A stretch of DNA of 64,000 nt, from the NCBI GenBank assembly GCA_023374045.1, contig CM041779.1, forward strand, positions 930,001-994,000. The letters are read 5' to 3'. The translations under genes were made by a program, and so were the position numbers. The stretch's first letter is position 1, and each line of letters begins with the position of its first letter. This document shows, one piece after another, positions 39,185-50,986 of this stretch. This DNA is from Limonium bicolor. Its lineage: Eukaryota > Streptophyta > Magnoliopsida > Caryophyllales > Plumbaginaceae. The notes beneath the pieces are model-generated. The model worked only from the letters and a program-made list of their open reading frames with translations. It did no database searches and was not told the origin of the DNA.

Positions 39185-39339
39185 AATATTTAAATACTAA
39201 CTTAAGTCATTAAATATAACATATATTCTATTTTTAATTAAATTTTTGCAAGTTTTAGTGACCGAATCCAAACCCCAAAATCTTTTAAGTCAAAAATCTC
39301 AACGAGTCAGTTTCAGATTCTGAAGATTGACATCCCTAC

Positions 39340-39959
39340 AGGCACATTTTACTAAGATCTTGTCACTTTACATCTTCTCGAATTAAACATTTTCCACAAT
39401 GTTGAAAAATGAGAACAAAATTGTCAGCAAAAACGAATTCGCACATCATCAGTTAAAGAGAAAACAGGGAAACTCACAAGGATCATATCACATATTCTGC
39501 CGCATTGAGAATAAGAAGCTTACGCAGCCACAAAAACATAAATTTCCAAGCTGGGAGCATTTGGAACAGCCCCCTAAATGGGAGGGAAAACAAATTAACC
39601 CGTTAGGTAAGGTCAGGAATGAGATTGTTATTACAAAAAATTAGGCCTCACATCCATACTCGGCTCCATTGAGTAGTTTAATTCACTTATAACAAAAAGC
39701 CTTCTGAACAAGGATGTTTCTTCCCAAACATTCAGAATACAAAGTGTCAGCCAACCTTCAGTATTCAGACATAGTGCCAAAATGATGACAATAATATGAA
39801 GAGCAATATCATATTGCTTCTGATAAAAAAGTGAACTACCTTCTCAACTTTTTATTAATGCCCACATAACATGAAGAACATCACACATCTCGGAACAGAA
39901 CAGAAGAATTTCATCCAAACATCATTTCATTCTGAATTGTGAATGATGGAATTTCACTC
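39340..39959 (-). other. 3' flank and probable 3'UTR of the ATP synthase gene
   Basis: No conserved frame. The minus-strand transcript of the gene at 39960-42974 should end in this stretch; I see no unambiguous poly(A) signal choice. Confidence 0.4.
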
Positions 39960-42900
39960 TCAGACGGAATCAAAGCTCAACGGTTCACGAAGGAATCTCT
40001 CCATCTGCTTTGCCCTTGTCTTTATTGACATATCAAAGACTTTCTGGCTGAATTCCACAACTAGCCCACCAAGGATACTGGGATCAATCTGTTGCATACA
40101 AGATGAAATAAGGTAAGTCAAGATGAAATGTAACATCGTCTGGTAGAATTTAAGGCCAACTTTGCTTGTTTACAATTTCAAAGGTAGATTACCTTCTGTT
40201 CCAACTTGACCTTTGTTCCTTGCCCAATGATTTCTTGGAGCGTCTCCCTAAGCTCTTTCTCCTCATCCGGAGGAAGAGGCTGCAAAGTAACATTGAAATC
40301 TGGTCAAACCACCACTATGAAACACTTGAAATATCTTCAGGGCAATAACCAACAAGCTAAAGAGCACTCTTATAACAGGGAAGTGTGGACTTACGATAAC
40401 AGTAGTCACAATAGCTTTCACCTCTCCCTTGTGTGCCATTGTCAGCTCAGAGAATCTCTTTGTTATGCTGTCAATGTATCTAAGCCTTCCATTCTGAGCT
40501 AAAACAACTGCAGAGATATGCAACTCGTCTATAAACAATCAAATCTACAAACACTACACAGCTCCATCATCCAATACTATTAATCATCCAATACTATCAA
40601 AATCATAAGAGCTATGATACATTCCTAATCCAATTCATATAATTTTTATCTCCTCAAGAAACATTACCAAGTCAAAATGTAGCTGGAAAAGTTCAGATAG
40701 ATCAATTTTCATTTAACGAGAAGACAAAATCTTAAAGAACTCAGCCTGGAAGATTAACAGTGTCAGCGCTAAACAGAATATCAGACCAGCAATAGCATTG
40801 ACTAACTCACTAATCAATCTATGTCCGGAGATAATCTTAGTCTAAAACAACAATATTATGAACGGAAAGGGGGTTGGGGAGAAGACCCATCTCAGAAAAC
40901 CAACGTTAAACTTCTACAGCATTGTGTTGACATGCCAGTGATGACTCAGACGAATAAACATAACTTTGAAACATCTAAAGGAAACATAACACTGCCCAGC
41001 ATGTCAGTTGTAGTTAGGAATGATAAACGTAAACAAGAGACCTAATGTGTCTACTCTTTTCCTAGAAAGATCACAATAATGATTTTTAGAACATTAAAAT
41101 GCACCTCAAACAAGAGCTACCATTGGACCTCAGAATATAGCCACAGATTTATGTGGTAACATGAACAAATTTGAAAGCCAGACATTATCATTATTATTAT
41201 GGAAATAAGTCGATCCATGTATAACCCAATCAGGTATCCCCTACTTGGTGATAGCATATAGTGCGAAGCTTTTGTTAATTCTATTTCCAACTTTTTCCTT
41301 TCTCTCACGTAACCAGATACACTGAAAACTGCAGCTGATAGAAATCGACGTTTTCTTTTTACTTTCCCTCCCCTGACCCTCCACTCCAAAGTTCTACAAG
41401 ACTCCCAAAGGGACCAAAAGATATGTATCAAAGCTATCTAAAAAAAATGAGTAGGACATATCACAAGAGCGAGAAAATATCAATTTAAAAAGTTCATACC
41501 CAAGAAGTTCTTTGTCACATCAGAAAATTTTGCTTGGGAGCATATGTCATCAATAGCTTTCACCCTTGTGTTTGATGGCACTGTCAAATCCTTTGTGAAC
41601 TGTGAAAAGGTTGGAGATTTCACAGATGCCTCGACAAGTTCCAAGAGCTCAGTTTCAACCTTCTCCAGAGTGTTAGCTTTCACAGCAGCAACATACAGAG
41701 CGGATGCATAATTACCAGATCCCCCAAACATAGCAATAGGCACCTACATGGACAACAATCATTACCTAAATAAAAGGACCTTCAAAGTAGTTACCGTCAT
41801 TTTTATATTTGTATGTCTCAGAGAGCAATAAAACTTATAGAACAGACAAGTATAATTTGCTACAGTCATTAGACCAAGATCACAGTAACAATGAGAGTGC
41901 AGTTGAAACAAATGAATCATAGTAAATAAATTAGCTATCACAATAAATATGCCATTTCAGGGATTATAAAGATTGATATATCATTAAATAGTACACAGGT
42001 AGCGCATCCTTGATGGGTTCATATTGGAAGGTTACGTTTCAGCTATTTAAAAAGGCAAGCATACGACAAGAGAAAGCCTGGTCAAGGCATCAGCTACATC
42101 TGCTTGGCAACCAACAACCTCTCTGTGTACATTATAGGGATAAGAAGGAAGTATTACAAGTTTATTTTCATGTTGGAGCCGGGCTGCGAAGCTTTGTAAT
42201 ACTTTTAGGGTTAACTAAGAAGATTTAACTAAGATTGCAATGTCCACGGTCGATGCTCAGTTGCTGACAGGAAAAAAATTGGATCATTAATCAATGCAAC
42301 TCTTGCTTGTTCCACCAAGTTTGGCTGGCGAGAGATGGTAGGACATTTAGGAACAGCTGCATACACATCTAGATTGTCGGAGTAGTATCTTATTCTCTTT
42401 TCAAGTGGCCGAGGTTTGTTTAGGAAATTCTCTCAGGGGAATCCATAGAGAAATCAAATGGACACCTTTTCATGTACATTTCATCTGATTGTTACTAAAA
42501 TAATGAACACCGAAAATGTTGCAGCAGAACATCCCGTCCCTCGACCCTCCCGGTCAAGAGGAAGTGACGATGATGATATAAATTATATAATTAAAAGCTT
42601 AACGCTGGACTCAAATTGAGTGATTTACCTTGACTTTTTTCTCTTTGCTAGCAGGTGCGGTGGCATAGCTCCTCTGCAGACACAAAATCTAAACTTATCA
42701 GTTAATGTACATCTCAATAAACAAATTAGAGCACTAATATATTCCATCCAAAATCATGAAACGAGCTTCACAATCGTAGATCAAATCTGGAAAGACAAGA
42801 AAAGGGGATCCATTTATTCTGCGTCGTCGGCGTACTGACCTCAGAGATGAAATTAGTAGTAGAACCACATAGGAGCGCTCGTTCAGCTATCGATCGCTGG

Positions 42901-42974
42901 GAGGATAGAGAATCGGTCACCAAACTTTTGGAGATGAAAGGAAGAGCGGATCTCAGGCGGCTTGCCATTGCCAT
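39960..42974 (-). CDS. ATP5: Mitochondrial ATP synthase subunit O (OSCP / delta)
   Basis: The subunit ties the F1 head to the peripheral stalk of mitochondrial ATP synthase. Six exons with GT/AG borders: 42840-42974, 42629-42673, 41500-41743, 40395-40507, 40193-40279, 39960-40088. Together they give 753 nt, 250 codons and stop. The start MAMASRLRSALPFISKSL is a Ser/Arg-rich, acid-poor presequence. RSYATAP at the exon 1/2 border fits the plant -3Arg cleavage pattern (RSY, then AT). The mature part shows IAMFGGSGNYASALY, KNFLVVLAQNGRLRYID, then IDPSILGGLVVEFSQKVFD and SIKTRAKQM, the C-terminal OSCP/delta signature. Length suits plant homologues. All frames join without breaks, so it looks functional. 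The symbol follows the Arabidopsis name. Confidence 0.96.
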
Positions 42975-43128
42975 GATACAGAAAGCTCTGATCGAGTCTT
43001 TTGCAAATTTTTCTATAACGCTACAGAATTGGGAGAGATGAGGCGCCGGGGTGGGTTTTCGGCTGCGTGTCTGACTTTGAGGGCTGAGGCGGAAGGTAGA
43101 AAGAGCGAGGTTGGAACTGGATTCAATG

Positions 43129-43149
43129 TGGGCCTGAAAGAATGGCCCA
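43129..43149. promoter_or_regulatory. Paired site II promoter motifs
   Basis: TGGGCC at 43129-43134 and its inverse GGCCCA at 43144-43149, about 155-175 bases upstream of the ATP synthase start codon. Site II elements (TGGGCC/T) are known in promoters of nuclear genes for plant oxidative phosphorylation proteins and are bound by TCP factors. Confidence 0.65.
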
Positions 43150-43199
43150 CGTTTGTGCTCCCCTTTTGATCATTTCTCGGCCTTAGAGAATCCATGGGT

Positions 43200-43945
43200 C
43201 CGAGTGAGAACGGCCCCCATAGAAAATGGTGATCAGTTTTCGGCTTAATAAAGTTATAGGAATGAAGGATAAATGATGGAAGTTGGAGTGGGAATGAGAT
43301 TATAAGAGTTCAGTTTGGTTGTTATAAGAAAGAGAATGAGGTTGTACATGGAAACGAGAAAATAAGTACTGTATTGTTTGATAAAGCAAAAGTTTTTTTT
43401 CAAGAAATGATAAAGCATAAGTTAACTAACACATTTAACTATGTACTACTTTATTTTAGATTTTACGAAAATCATACTATAGTATATTCCAGTTTTTTCT
43501 ATGTACATTTCTCTACTAATCCAGAAGAACAAATTAACAAATCTTTATATCATAAAATTATAATTTCAATTTTCTTTATACATGATATGATCAAATAACT
43601 ATAGTAAATACTTACATATTTAAAAAATCTAAAACGGTTTCTTTGGTCTGTGGAACATAGATACTATCATGGTGGATTAAATGTCCTTACCATGTTGGCT
43701 TCAATTGTTTGAGAAAATATTAAAAGAGGGCTGAGATTACATATTTTACTAATTTTCTGAATGTATCAGTAAAAACTGATTTAGTATCATATTTGTAGGG
43801 ATTCCCTAGTGATATGAACGGTTTTATTTCTCTACCCCTATTCAAGTCACTAGGTCTACACCTCTCTCAATTGAAACCCTAACCAGTGAACAAGGAGCTA
43901 TTGCGTCTCTATTGATTTTCTTCTTGTGTTTGCGCCTCTGTAGAG
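43200..43945. other. Unassigned AT-rich intergenic DNA
   Basis: No gene seen. A short inverted pair CCTAGTGA...TCACTAGG spans about 43806-43855; too short to name. Confidence 0.4.
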
Positions 43946-44437
43946 ATTAATCACTGGAACTGTTGCATCTCGCACACCAAATTGAAGGCGGGGATGAAAA
44001 CCGGTAATATGTTAACTTATCTTCTTTTTTGCAATTAAAATAATATAAATTTTCTATTTATGATGTTGCATTAGGAAAAAAATTTCACGGTCGTCTTCAT
44101 TCTTCCACTCACGATAATTTTGCAACCTCGAATAAGGAACATACATGCTATGCGCGTCTCATCATTCTTTTCTTGTGTCACTCAAACTGTTGCATCTCGC
44201 ACGTGGCTGAAGACAGAGCTGAAAAGTAACTGGTAATATACTCTAACTTATCTTATTATCAGGCAATTATAACACAATGGAAGAAACTGCTCCTCTCTTC
44301 ATTCTGTCTCCACATCTACAGAGATAAATCACTAGAACGGTTGCATCTTGCACATCAGATGACAACGAGGCTGAAAATAATTCATTCTGGAACCGATAAT
44401 ATACTTGAACTCCTCTTCTCTATGGTGATTATGAACA
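43946..44437 (+). repeat. Three diverged repeats of a GTTGCATCTCGCAC unit
   Basis: Units begin at about 43946, 44176 and 44320. Each contains TCAC(T)-GAAC-GTTGCATC(T)TGCAC, a GCTGAAAA segment, then CGGTAATAT followed by a T-rich tract. Tandem but irregularly spaced and diverged. Confidence 0.6.
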
Positions 44438-44443
44438 GTACTT

Positions 44444-44627
44444 AGGCCTCATCCTTTTACGACATTATGAAAACGAGTTTATTTGATCTATTCACTTTTT
44501 GTCACATACATCAATTGTCATATCATTTTTTTACATTTTCTCTTACCTATGCTTTTTTTAATCTACTTTTTCTAACTTTAATTGATAACTGACATCAACC
44601 ATATCATCTTTGCAAAAGAATGAGGCC
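44444..44627. mobile_element. Possible small MITE
   Basis: Ends AGGCCTCATCCTTTT and (reversed) GGCCTCATTCTTTT make a 14-bp imperfect inverted repeat, 184 bp apart. No clean target duplication. Confidence 0.4.
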
Positions 44628-45295
44628 AGTCCCGACAGTCTCCATAATACAGAAGTCAAGCTGTAGTAAAATCTTTCTTTACTTTTAGATGGTGTTTCCC
44701 TTGTATAAAGCAGCTGTCTTCTTCTTTTTATTCGATAAAATAAATCTTTCTTCTCATCGTCATAAATATGACTTTGCTGAACAACTTGTGGTTTAGTTGG
44801 TTGGTAAACAGGTACATATTGAACACAAAATAGGTGTTTTGTTATGCCTATTGTGGTGTGTTTTATTTCCTAGTGTATATAAACTAGTATTACAAAATTT
44901 TGACCGCGTTGTTTGTACAAATGTTTAGGCTTTTGGTAATTCATTATTAACCACACGTTCACACACAACAACTAGCAATGAATGTTGTACGACAAAAGAC
45001 ATTTAATGCATTTAGTATTTAGATCTTTTTGTTTTCCATATATGTGGCGTACCAATACCTGAATGTATCAGCTAGTACCAGCTTTTCATTGAATAAGATC
45101 TCAGTTTCCATACATGAAATACCACCATAATCATATGATATGCATATACCCACCTACAACAAGTATCTAAATGAACAAAAATAATGTATCAAGTTTTTAT
45201 CGAATAAATGTTGGTTTCATGTAATATCAAAAACCTAAAAACTAAACGGTCATGAATTACAACTTTGAAGCCTACTACAAAATACCTACACTATT
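44628..45295. other. Unassigned AT-rich DNA
   Basis: No gene. TACCA/ATACC-rich sequence toward the right end looks like an older unit of the repeat that follows. Confidence 0.4.
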
Positions 45296-45771
45296 GCTGC
45301 TCTAATACCTGTGGAAAATCTACAATATATCAAATATGATATCTTACATTTTCAACAAACACTAGTATTATTATAACTTCGAACCCTGATACACAATAAA
45401 TTTATGATATACCAAAGACATATATACAAGTACCTCACTATCGTCAATCTAATACCATGTTACCGTCAACATAAAACTAGTGAAAAATCTACAAAGTACC
45501 ACTAATAAAAAATGATACTAGATACACAATAAATTAAGAACATAAAAATACGATTGCACTAACCATCGGAATGTAATACCTCCTACCCCAAAGGAAACTA
45601 CCCACACACATTGCACTTTGAATATCACAACCGGTTTGAAAAAACATCATTGAGAAATGATAATTATTAGCAACATAAATTGATGACATACCAAATGTGT
45701 ATGAACAAAGTACCACGTTACTGTTAGTATAATACCAGCGCCAAAATATACAACATACCACAAATAAAAAA
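45296..45771. repeat. Tandem repeat of about 0.25 kb, left part
   Basis: Units share ATCTACAA-TACCA(C)-AATAAAAAATGATA-TGATACAC, TTGCACTAACCATC and ATGACATACC-AATGTGTATGAA. The next unit continues at 47355 after the insertion at 45772, showing that the array was once continuous. Confidence 0.7.
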
Positions 45772-46311
45772 AGGAAAAATTACATTGTCCACCCGCGAGC
45801 TATTGGGGAATTACAGTGCTAACTCATTAGCTTTAGAAAATTACAATGCCCACCCATGTAATATTAAGAAATTATAATGCCCACTCGTGAGTTTTAAAAA
45901 ATTACAGTGCCCACTCATGTACTTATGAAAGTGAGGTGAAATTGAATATGTAAAATAATGATTACCTTAAGTGTGTGTTTGGTAACAACTTACAAAAAGC
46001 TACTATTTGAAGCTTTATCATACAGCTAACTATGGTAGTGTGGTTAACCAATATTAAATTGACACATAGTTAGTAGTGGGGCCTTTTTATTGGACTTGAC
46101 AAATAATAAATTGACACATGTCATCAAGTGGGACCCAAAATAATAATAAAACACATTAATCTACCAAAAGCTTGCCACAGAACGGGCTCTAAGAAACAAC
46201 TCAGACAACGGTAAAAAAATTGAAAACCTCCTAAATTAATCTTATATGACCACTTAGAAGTCAAATAAATGAAAGATGACTAAAAATAACAAAATAAAGA
46301 AATAAAATCAA

Positions 46312-47020
46312 GGGCAAATTACATACCCCACCCATGACATTTGGTGAAATTACACATTCCACCCACGTGATTTCAAAAATTACTTTCCCCACCCATGTGG
46401 TTTCCCCTGTTTTATATTAAGCAACTTTTATAATTTTTTATTAATTTAAAAGATGTTTAAACATTGCCGAAATTGATGAAATTTTACGTAGACGATGCTA
46501 AAGTGTTATATTTTGATTCAATGAGATTTCTAAAGTTTTTTAAGCATAAATGTGACCCGTGGGACCCAATGAAACATAAGCAATTTTTATAATTTTTTAT
46601 TAACTTAAAAGATGTTTAAACGTTGTCCGAAATTGATGAAATTTTACGTAGACGATGCTAAAGTGTTATATTTTGATTCAATAAGATTTCTAAAGTTTTT
46701 TAAGCGTAAATGTGACCCGTGGGACCCAATGAAACATGTGACATGTGGGACCCAATGAAACATGTGACCCGCGGGTCACATTTAAGCTTAATAAATTTCA
46801 AATTTGATATAAGATCAAAATATATCACTTTAGCATCATCCATGTAAAGTTTCATCAATTTCGGACAACGTTTAAGTATCTTTTGAATTGAACAAAAATT
46901 AGAAAAGTTTCTGGATTTAAAACGAGGGAAACCACATGGGTGAGGAATGTAATTTTTTAAACCACGTGGGTGGAGTGTGTAATTTCGCCAAATGTCATGG
47001 GTGGGGCATGTAAGTTTCGC
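46312..47020. mobile_element. Nested MULE-like TIR element (709 bp)
   Basis: Terminal inverted repeats GGGCAAATTACATACCCCAC and (reversed) GCGAAACTTACATGCCCCAC, continuing for about 110 bp, flanked by a perfect 9-bp duplication TAAAATCAA at 46303-46311 and 47021-47029. It lies wholly inside the element 45772-47354, so it is younger. Confidence 0.82.
46419..46734. repeat. 158-bp direct duplication inside the nested element
   Basis: Two nearly identical 158-bp units start at 46419 and 46577 (core AAATTGATGAAATTTTACGT). A third, inverted, diverged copy of the core is at about 46795-46885. Confidence 0.75.
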
Positions 47021-47354
47021 TAAAATCAAATAAAATGAGGTGAACATATATGCAATTCCTCATAATTTTTACACGTTTTTTCTTCATTTCATCACTCTAA
47101 TGTTGCACGGTGTAAATTTGGGTTTTTTTTATTGCTTTACATAGTTGAATTGATTAATCAATATAAAATTTACTTAGATCTTTGATTTCACCTCATTTTG
47201 ATAAGTATATGGATGGGCATTGTAATTTTTTAAAACTTCTGGATGGGTGTTGTAATTTCATAATATCTCATGAGTGGCCATTGTAACTTTCTAAAGCTCA
47301 TGGATGAGCATTGTAATTCTCCGATATCTCATGGGTGGACAATACTATTTTCCC

Positions 47355-47600
47355 AATAAAAAATGATATTGGATACACCAACAATTGAGAACAAAAAAAA
47401 TTCGATTGCACTAACCATCATAATGTAATTCCTCTTATCCCAAAGAAAAATACCTACACATTACGCTTTAATACTTTAATCTGTTTACAACAACACCATT
47501 GAAAAATGATCATTATTAGTAAAATAGGTTGATGACATACCGAATGTGTATGAATAAAGTACCACACTACCATCATTACTAGTGTAAAATCTACAAAATA
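47355..47600. repeat. Tandem repeat of about 0.25 kb, right part
   Basis: Continuation of the array at 45296-45771, with the same landmarks (TTCGATTGCACTAACCATC, ATGACATACCGAATGTGTAT). Confidence 0.7.
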
Positions 47601-47884
47601 GCATAAATAAATTAAATGGTCCATAAAAAGAAAGTTCAATTTTTAAAATAAAAATGATCAATAAAAAAGTAGTTCAATAGTTTTCTAAATATATTGCAAA
47701 TTTTAGTAGCGGAGCATTCATTAGATTTACTTTTACAATGATTTTTGAAAATTATATTCTTTAACAATCTCAAAATTATTTACTAATATTCATTAAAAAT
47801 TTATTTACTTTTTATATTTATTTTACCTTTTTAACTGTCAAGATTTGAAATAATACGCTAGTTAGTGATGAAAATGGCTATGCT

Positions 47885-48586
47885 CAGGGGCGAAGTCAGA
47901 TGAGAATTTTTTTACAATATTAATTAATATTTTAAAATTAATATTAATTTTTAATTAATATAATATTTCAATATATTATAATTTTAAAAAATGATATTAG
48001 ATACAAATTTCACATAAAAATTGAAATATATAAATTAAATTAAAAATTTTTGTTTTATCTTTTTTTTTTATTTCTAGTTTAAAAAACAGGTATACAAAAT
48101 TATAAGTTAATGTCAATAATATAGAACAATACTTTTAAACTAGTAGTTTTTTCTAAAAACTTATTCTAAAAATTATTTTGAATAATTCTAATATTATTTT
48201 AATTTACAAAATCTGTAATAACTAAAAGCACTTGTATTATGGATAGTAGGGGTACATGATTACTAAGACTGACATTATAATCATGTTTACTTGTCTTTAG
48301 ACTATGTTACTAAAATAAAATATTAAGAGTTTTTTTATCTACCATAGACTAAATATGATTTTTTACAATATAATTCTAGAACAAATATTATATTTTAATA
48401 GAAATAAAATTGATAACAAATAGAATTTGGCTATATCATAGTGATATGTTACAAAATGTTACGGGGGCGAGCAAATATCTAATAACATAAATAAACTATA
48501 TAATAAAAATAACAAAGCTGATTTTAACATGTACCCGAGGGAGTTGGGGGGCCAAACACCCACCCGCCCCCTTGTCTCCGCCTCTG
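47885..48586. mobile_element. hAT-like non-autonomous element (702 bp)
   Basis: Starts CAGGGGCGAAGTCAG and (reversed) CAGAGGCGGAGACAAG, the CAGxGGCGxAG ends familiar from plant hAT-like elements. It is flanked by GCTATGCT at 47877-47884 and ACTATGCT at 48587-48594, an 8-bp duplication with one mismatch. The interior is AT-rich and non-coding. Confidence 0.75.
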
Positions 48587-48594
48587 ACTATGCT

Positions 48595-48995
48595 ACTTAA
48601 CATATTTTAGGCTTTGATGAAGGGAAAAAAACTGTCCACAGAAGGAGTAGTTAACTGTCTCCAAAATAATTCAAATAAAAAATAATAAAATTTGATATAA
48701 TTAGAGTCATCCATTCATTTTGTTCCTAATCTAATTGTTATAATTTTATTCATAATGACTCAGGGACTACATATAAATCCATAACTGAATCCTCTGGACC
48801 TACAAGGTATTGACGACGATTCTTAAATATCACAGAACAGAATGTAACTAAACCTATTTTGAGATAGGGTTAACCTACAAATTGAAAGTAGATTGTAAAT
48901 GTTTCAGTTTTGATATGATATTTTACTTGCCGGTTAATAACGGTTAGACGGTTTAATATATGTATGTTATAATATGTATATTATGATTCTTTATA
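48595..48995. other. Unassigned AT-rich DNA
   Basis: Nothing recognised. Confidence 0.4.
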
Positions 48996-49318
48996 GGGAA
49001 AATTCAAAATATACTCTTTTTTTTTTTATAATTCACAATATACTTTTGTTGGTTTTCGTAATTCAACTTTAAACATGTTTAAATGTTGTCCAAAATTGAT
49101 GAAACTTTACATGGACAGTCATTGGGTCCCACATGTTACATGTGAGCTTAAAAAATTCAAATTTGATATTGGACCAAAATATAACACTTTAGCATCGTCC
49201 ATGTAAAGTTACATCAATTTTGGACAATATTTAAGCATGTTTAAAGTTGAATTACGAAAGCCAACAAGGGTATATTGTGAATTACGAAAGAAAAAAAAGG
49301 TATATTGTGAATTTTCCC
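48996..49318. mobile_element. Small TIR element related to the 46312 family
   Basis: Ends GGGAAAATTCAAAATATAC and (reversed) GGGAAAATTCACAATATACC, 323 bp apart. The interior is largely a palindrome built on TTGTCCAAAATTGATGAAAC, the same core as inside 46312-47020. Flanks TTCTTTATA/TATTATATA agree at only 6 of 9 positions, so the target duplication is weak. Confidence 0.6.
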
Positions 49319-49857
49319 TATTATATATTTACAACATCCATTTTGAAACACTTCAACAATGGCAATCGACGAAAAAAAATAATAATAATGTTGACCTAGT
49401 ATAAAATATCTTAGATAGAATATAGTTATTTTTTCAAACATCATTTGATATGTATTTGTTCATGATCGGTTGAGGAAGTAGGGTGTAAAGGATGTTACCT
49501 AAACCTTTAAGGATTGATCTTCAATTGTATAATCTCACATTAAATCCTCTCTTCAAAGGTCAAATTGTGCAGGTTTATACTTTTATAGTACTATTTTGGT
49601 TAAAGATTGAGTATCGTATTACGGGTGGATTTGATAATTGTATATGTGGCATGTGCGGAAAAGGATGTATGAAGTGGTAGGTGGTTCTTAGTCGGTGAGT
49701 GCTTTTATTGGTTCAATTTCTGTCTAGCTTGTTATCATAACAAGAACTATGAAAAATGAAAAAAAAAATATCAGTTTAAATGGTTAGTCGCTTATAGATT
49801 AAACGGTATAAATGGAACCCTAATGATAACTTTTAAAAAACCACATTACTCACTCGG
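49319..49857. other. Unassigned
   Basis: AT-rich; no gene or element border seen. Confidence 0.35.
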
Positions 49858-50493
49858 TTGGCTCTTAGCCCTGTTGTTAGTCTGACACAAACACAAGTTG
49901 AAGATAAAAAGGCCGGAAACACTAATTCCCACTTATTTGTTGGGATGCATTGCTCAGTAAACGTGGGGCCTGACTCCTCGATTTTGAGCGGCAGTATAGT
50001 TAAGGAGACACAATCATCACTTTGGCCAGAAGGCTTTATTCAAAGCACGCCTGTACCTGCGGGCATTGTTTCGGAAGTGGACAATTTTAAGAAGAATTCG
50101 GATGGCCCAACTCCCGAAATTCAGGCGCAAAAAGAGACATGTTCGGAGGAGAACCCCGAGATGGTGGGCGAGATGCAGTCACACTCACCAGCTCAGATCA
50201 ATAGAGGAACCGAGAGTAGTGGGAATTTTCGTTCCCCAAAAATCGTGAGCCCACCTTTGGCAAATCCACCACTTGATAAGGAAGGGATAGGACTAGTTGT
50301 AGAATTATGTGATAATACCCCACCAACTTACCAGTCAAGTAATACTTTGCCAAGGGATGAAAATGGTAAAATTATCAATCCAGATGCAGAAACAGATGAA
50401 TGTATCGACTTATTAAGGAAGTTAGGATGTCACATACCGAACCCAGACCAGACCAAAACTAATCTCCTCAACAAAATTCAAGCGCTGATGTGA
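49858..50493 (+). pseudogene. LINE ORF1-like C-terminal fragment (tentative)
   Basis: An open frame of 211 codons with no recognised folded domain; it is rich in Ser, Pro, Asn and Gln through the middle and ends DECIDLLRKLGCHIPNPDQTK-LLNKIQALM. The low-complexity linker followed by a short helical tail resembles the C-terminal part of plant LINE ORF1 proteins and the tail of the element at 56906. A 0.5 kb tail follows, with ATGAGGCCC and AATAAA motifs and an A run. The first Met may not be the true start; upstream sequence (TTGGCTCTTAGCCC) leaves no earlier in-frame homology that I can see. It could instead be an unrelated host or captured gene fragment. Confidence 0.35.
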
Positions 50494-50986
50494 ACCTTTG
50501 GGGATCCAGTTGGTGAGCTAGTTTTTCCTCCGTGTAAAGGGTGGGTTTGAATGTGGGCCCGTTGCTGGTGGGAAGATTTTTTGGACAGATGAAAGAGCTT
50601 TGCTAGCTCATGTAACCTATTACATGACCGAAGGTCACTAAGGCTAGCTCTATTTTGTTTATTTCCGTAGGTGTGGTGGTCGTTGGGTATTTGGCCAAAA
50701 GTTGTATGTGTGTGTCTGGGTAGTCCAGCTATGAGCTTGCGGCTGTCTTTTTGATGTGCATGGTGTTGTCTAGAGCTAAAGGGTTGGAGCTGTAATACTA
50801 TATGCGGAATGTTGTAATCATGGGGTTTGGGTTGGGTACTCTTTTTTCTTCTTGGGTTTTTTTCCATTGAGTTTTGTCTAAGGAGGTTTTAATGAGGCCC
50901 GTTTTGTTTACCCATCCGACTGACTTTTAGTCAGGTTACGTTGTCTTTATTCAATAAATGACAAATACCTAATTATCTAAAAAAAA
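50494..50986 (+). other. 3' tail with AATAAA and A run
   Basis: Non-coding. TTTTAATGAGGCCCG near 50888 is common at the 3' end of plant LINEs; TTCAATAAATG is at 50950-50960 and AAAAAAAA at 50979-50986. This supports a retroposed 3' end. Confidence 0.45.

Larger units (their letters stand above)
38071..39339. mobile_element. Degraded hAT-like element carrying two insertions
   Basis: The left end GTAGGGGTGTCAAAATTGG and right end (reversed) GTAGGGATGTCAATCTTCAG form a short terminal inverted repeat of the GGGTGTCAA type seen in many plant hAT-like non-autonomous elements. No clean 8-bp target duplication. Two MULE-like elements fill most of the interior. Confidence 0.4.
45772..47354. mobile_element. 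MULE-like TIR element (1.58 kb)
   Basis: Long terminal inverted repeats of about 170 bp, each made of four degenerate 40-45 bp units with the core ATTACA(A/G)TGCCCACCC. Left AGGAAAAATTACATTGTCCA; right (reversed) GGGAAAATAGTATTGTCCAC. It is flanked by AATAAAAAA at 45763-45771 and 47355-47363. The undisturbed neighbouring repeat unit near 45505 has TAATAAAAAATGATA, which shows the empty site. No transposase. Holds a second element. Confidence 0.75.

Noticed and set aside
43806..43855. Tiny element with CCTAGTGA/TCACTAGG ends
   Set aside because: Only 8-bp arms within 50 bases and no target duplication; chance pairing is likely.
45965..46195. Possible hAT MITE starting GTGTGTTTGGTAAC
   Set aside because: The right side (CCACAGAACGGGCTC) pairs poorly with the left end, and no flanking duplication was found.
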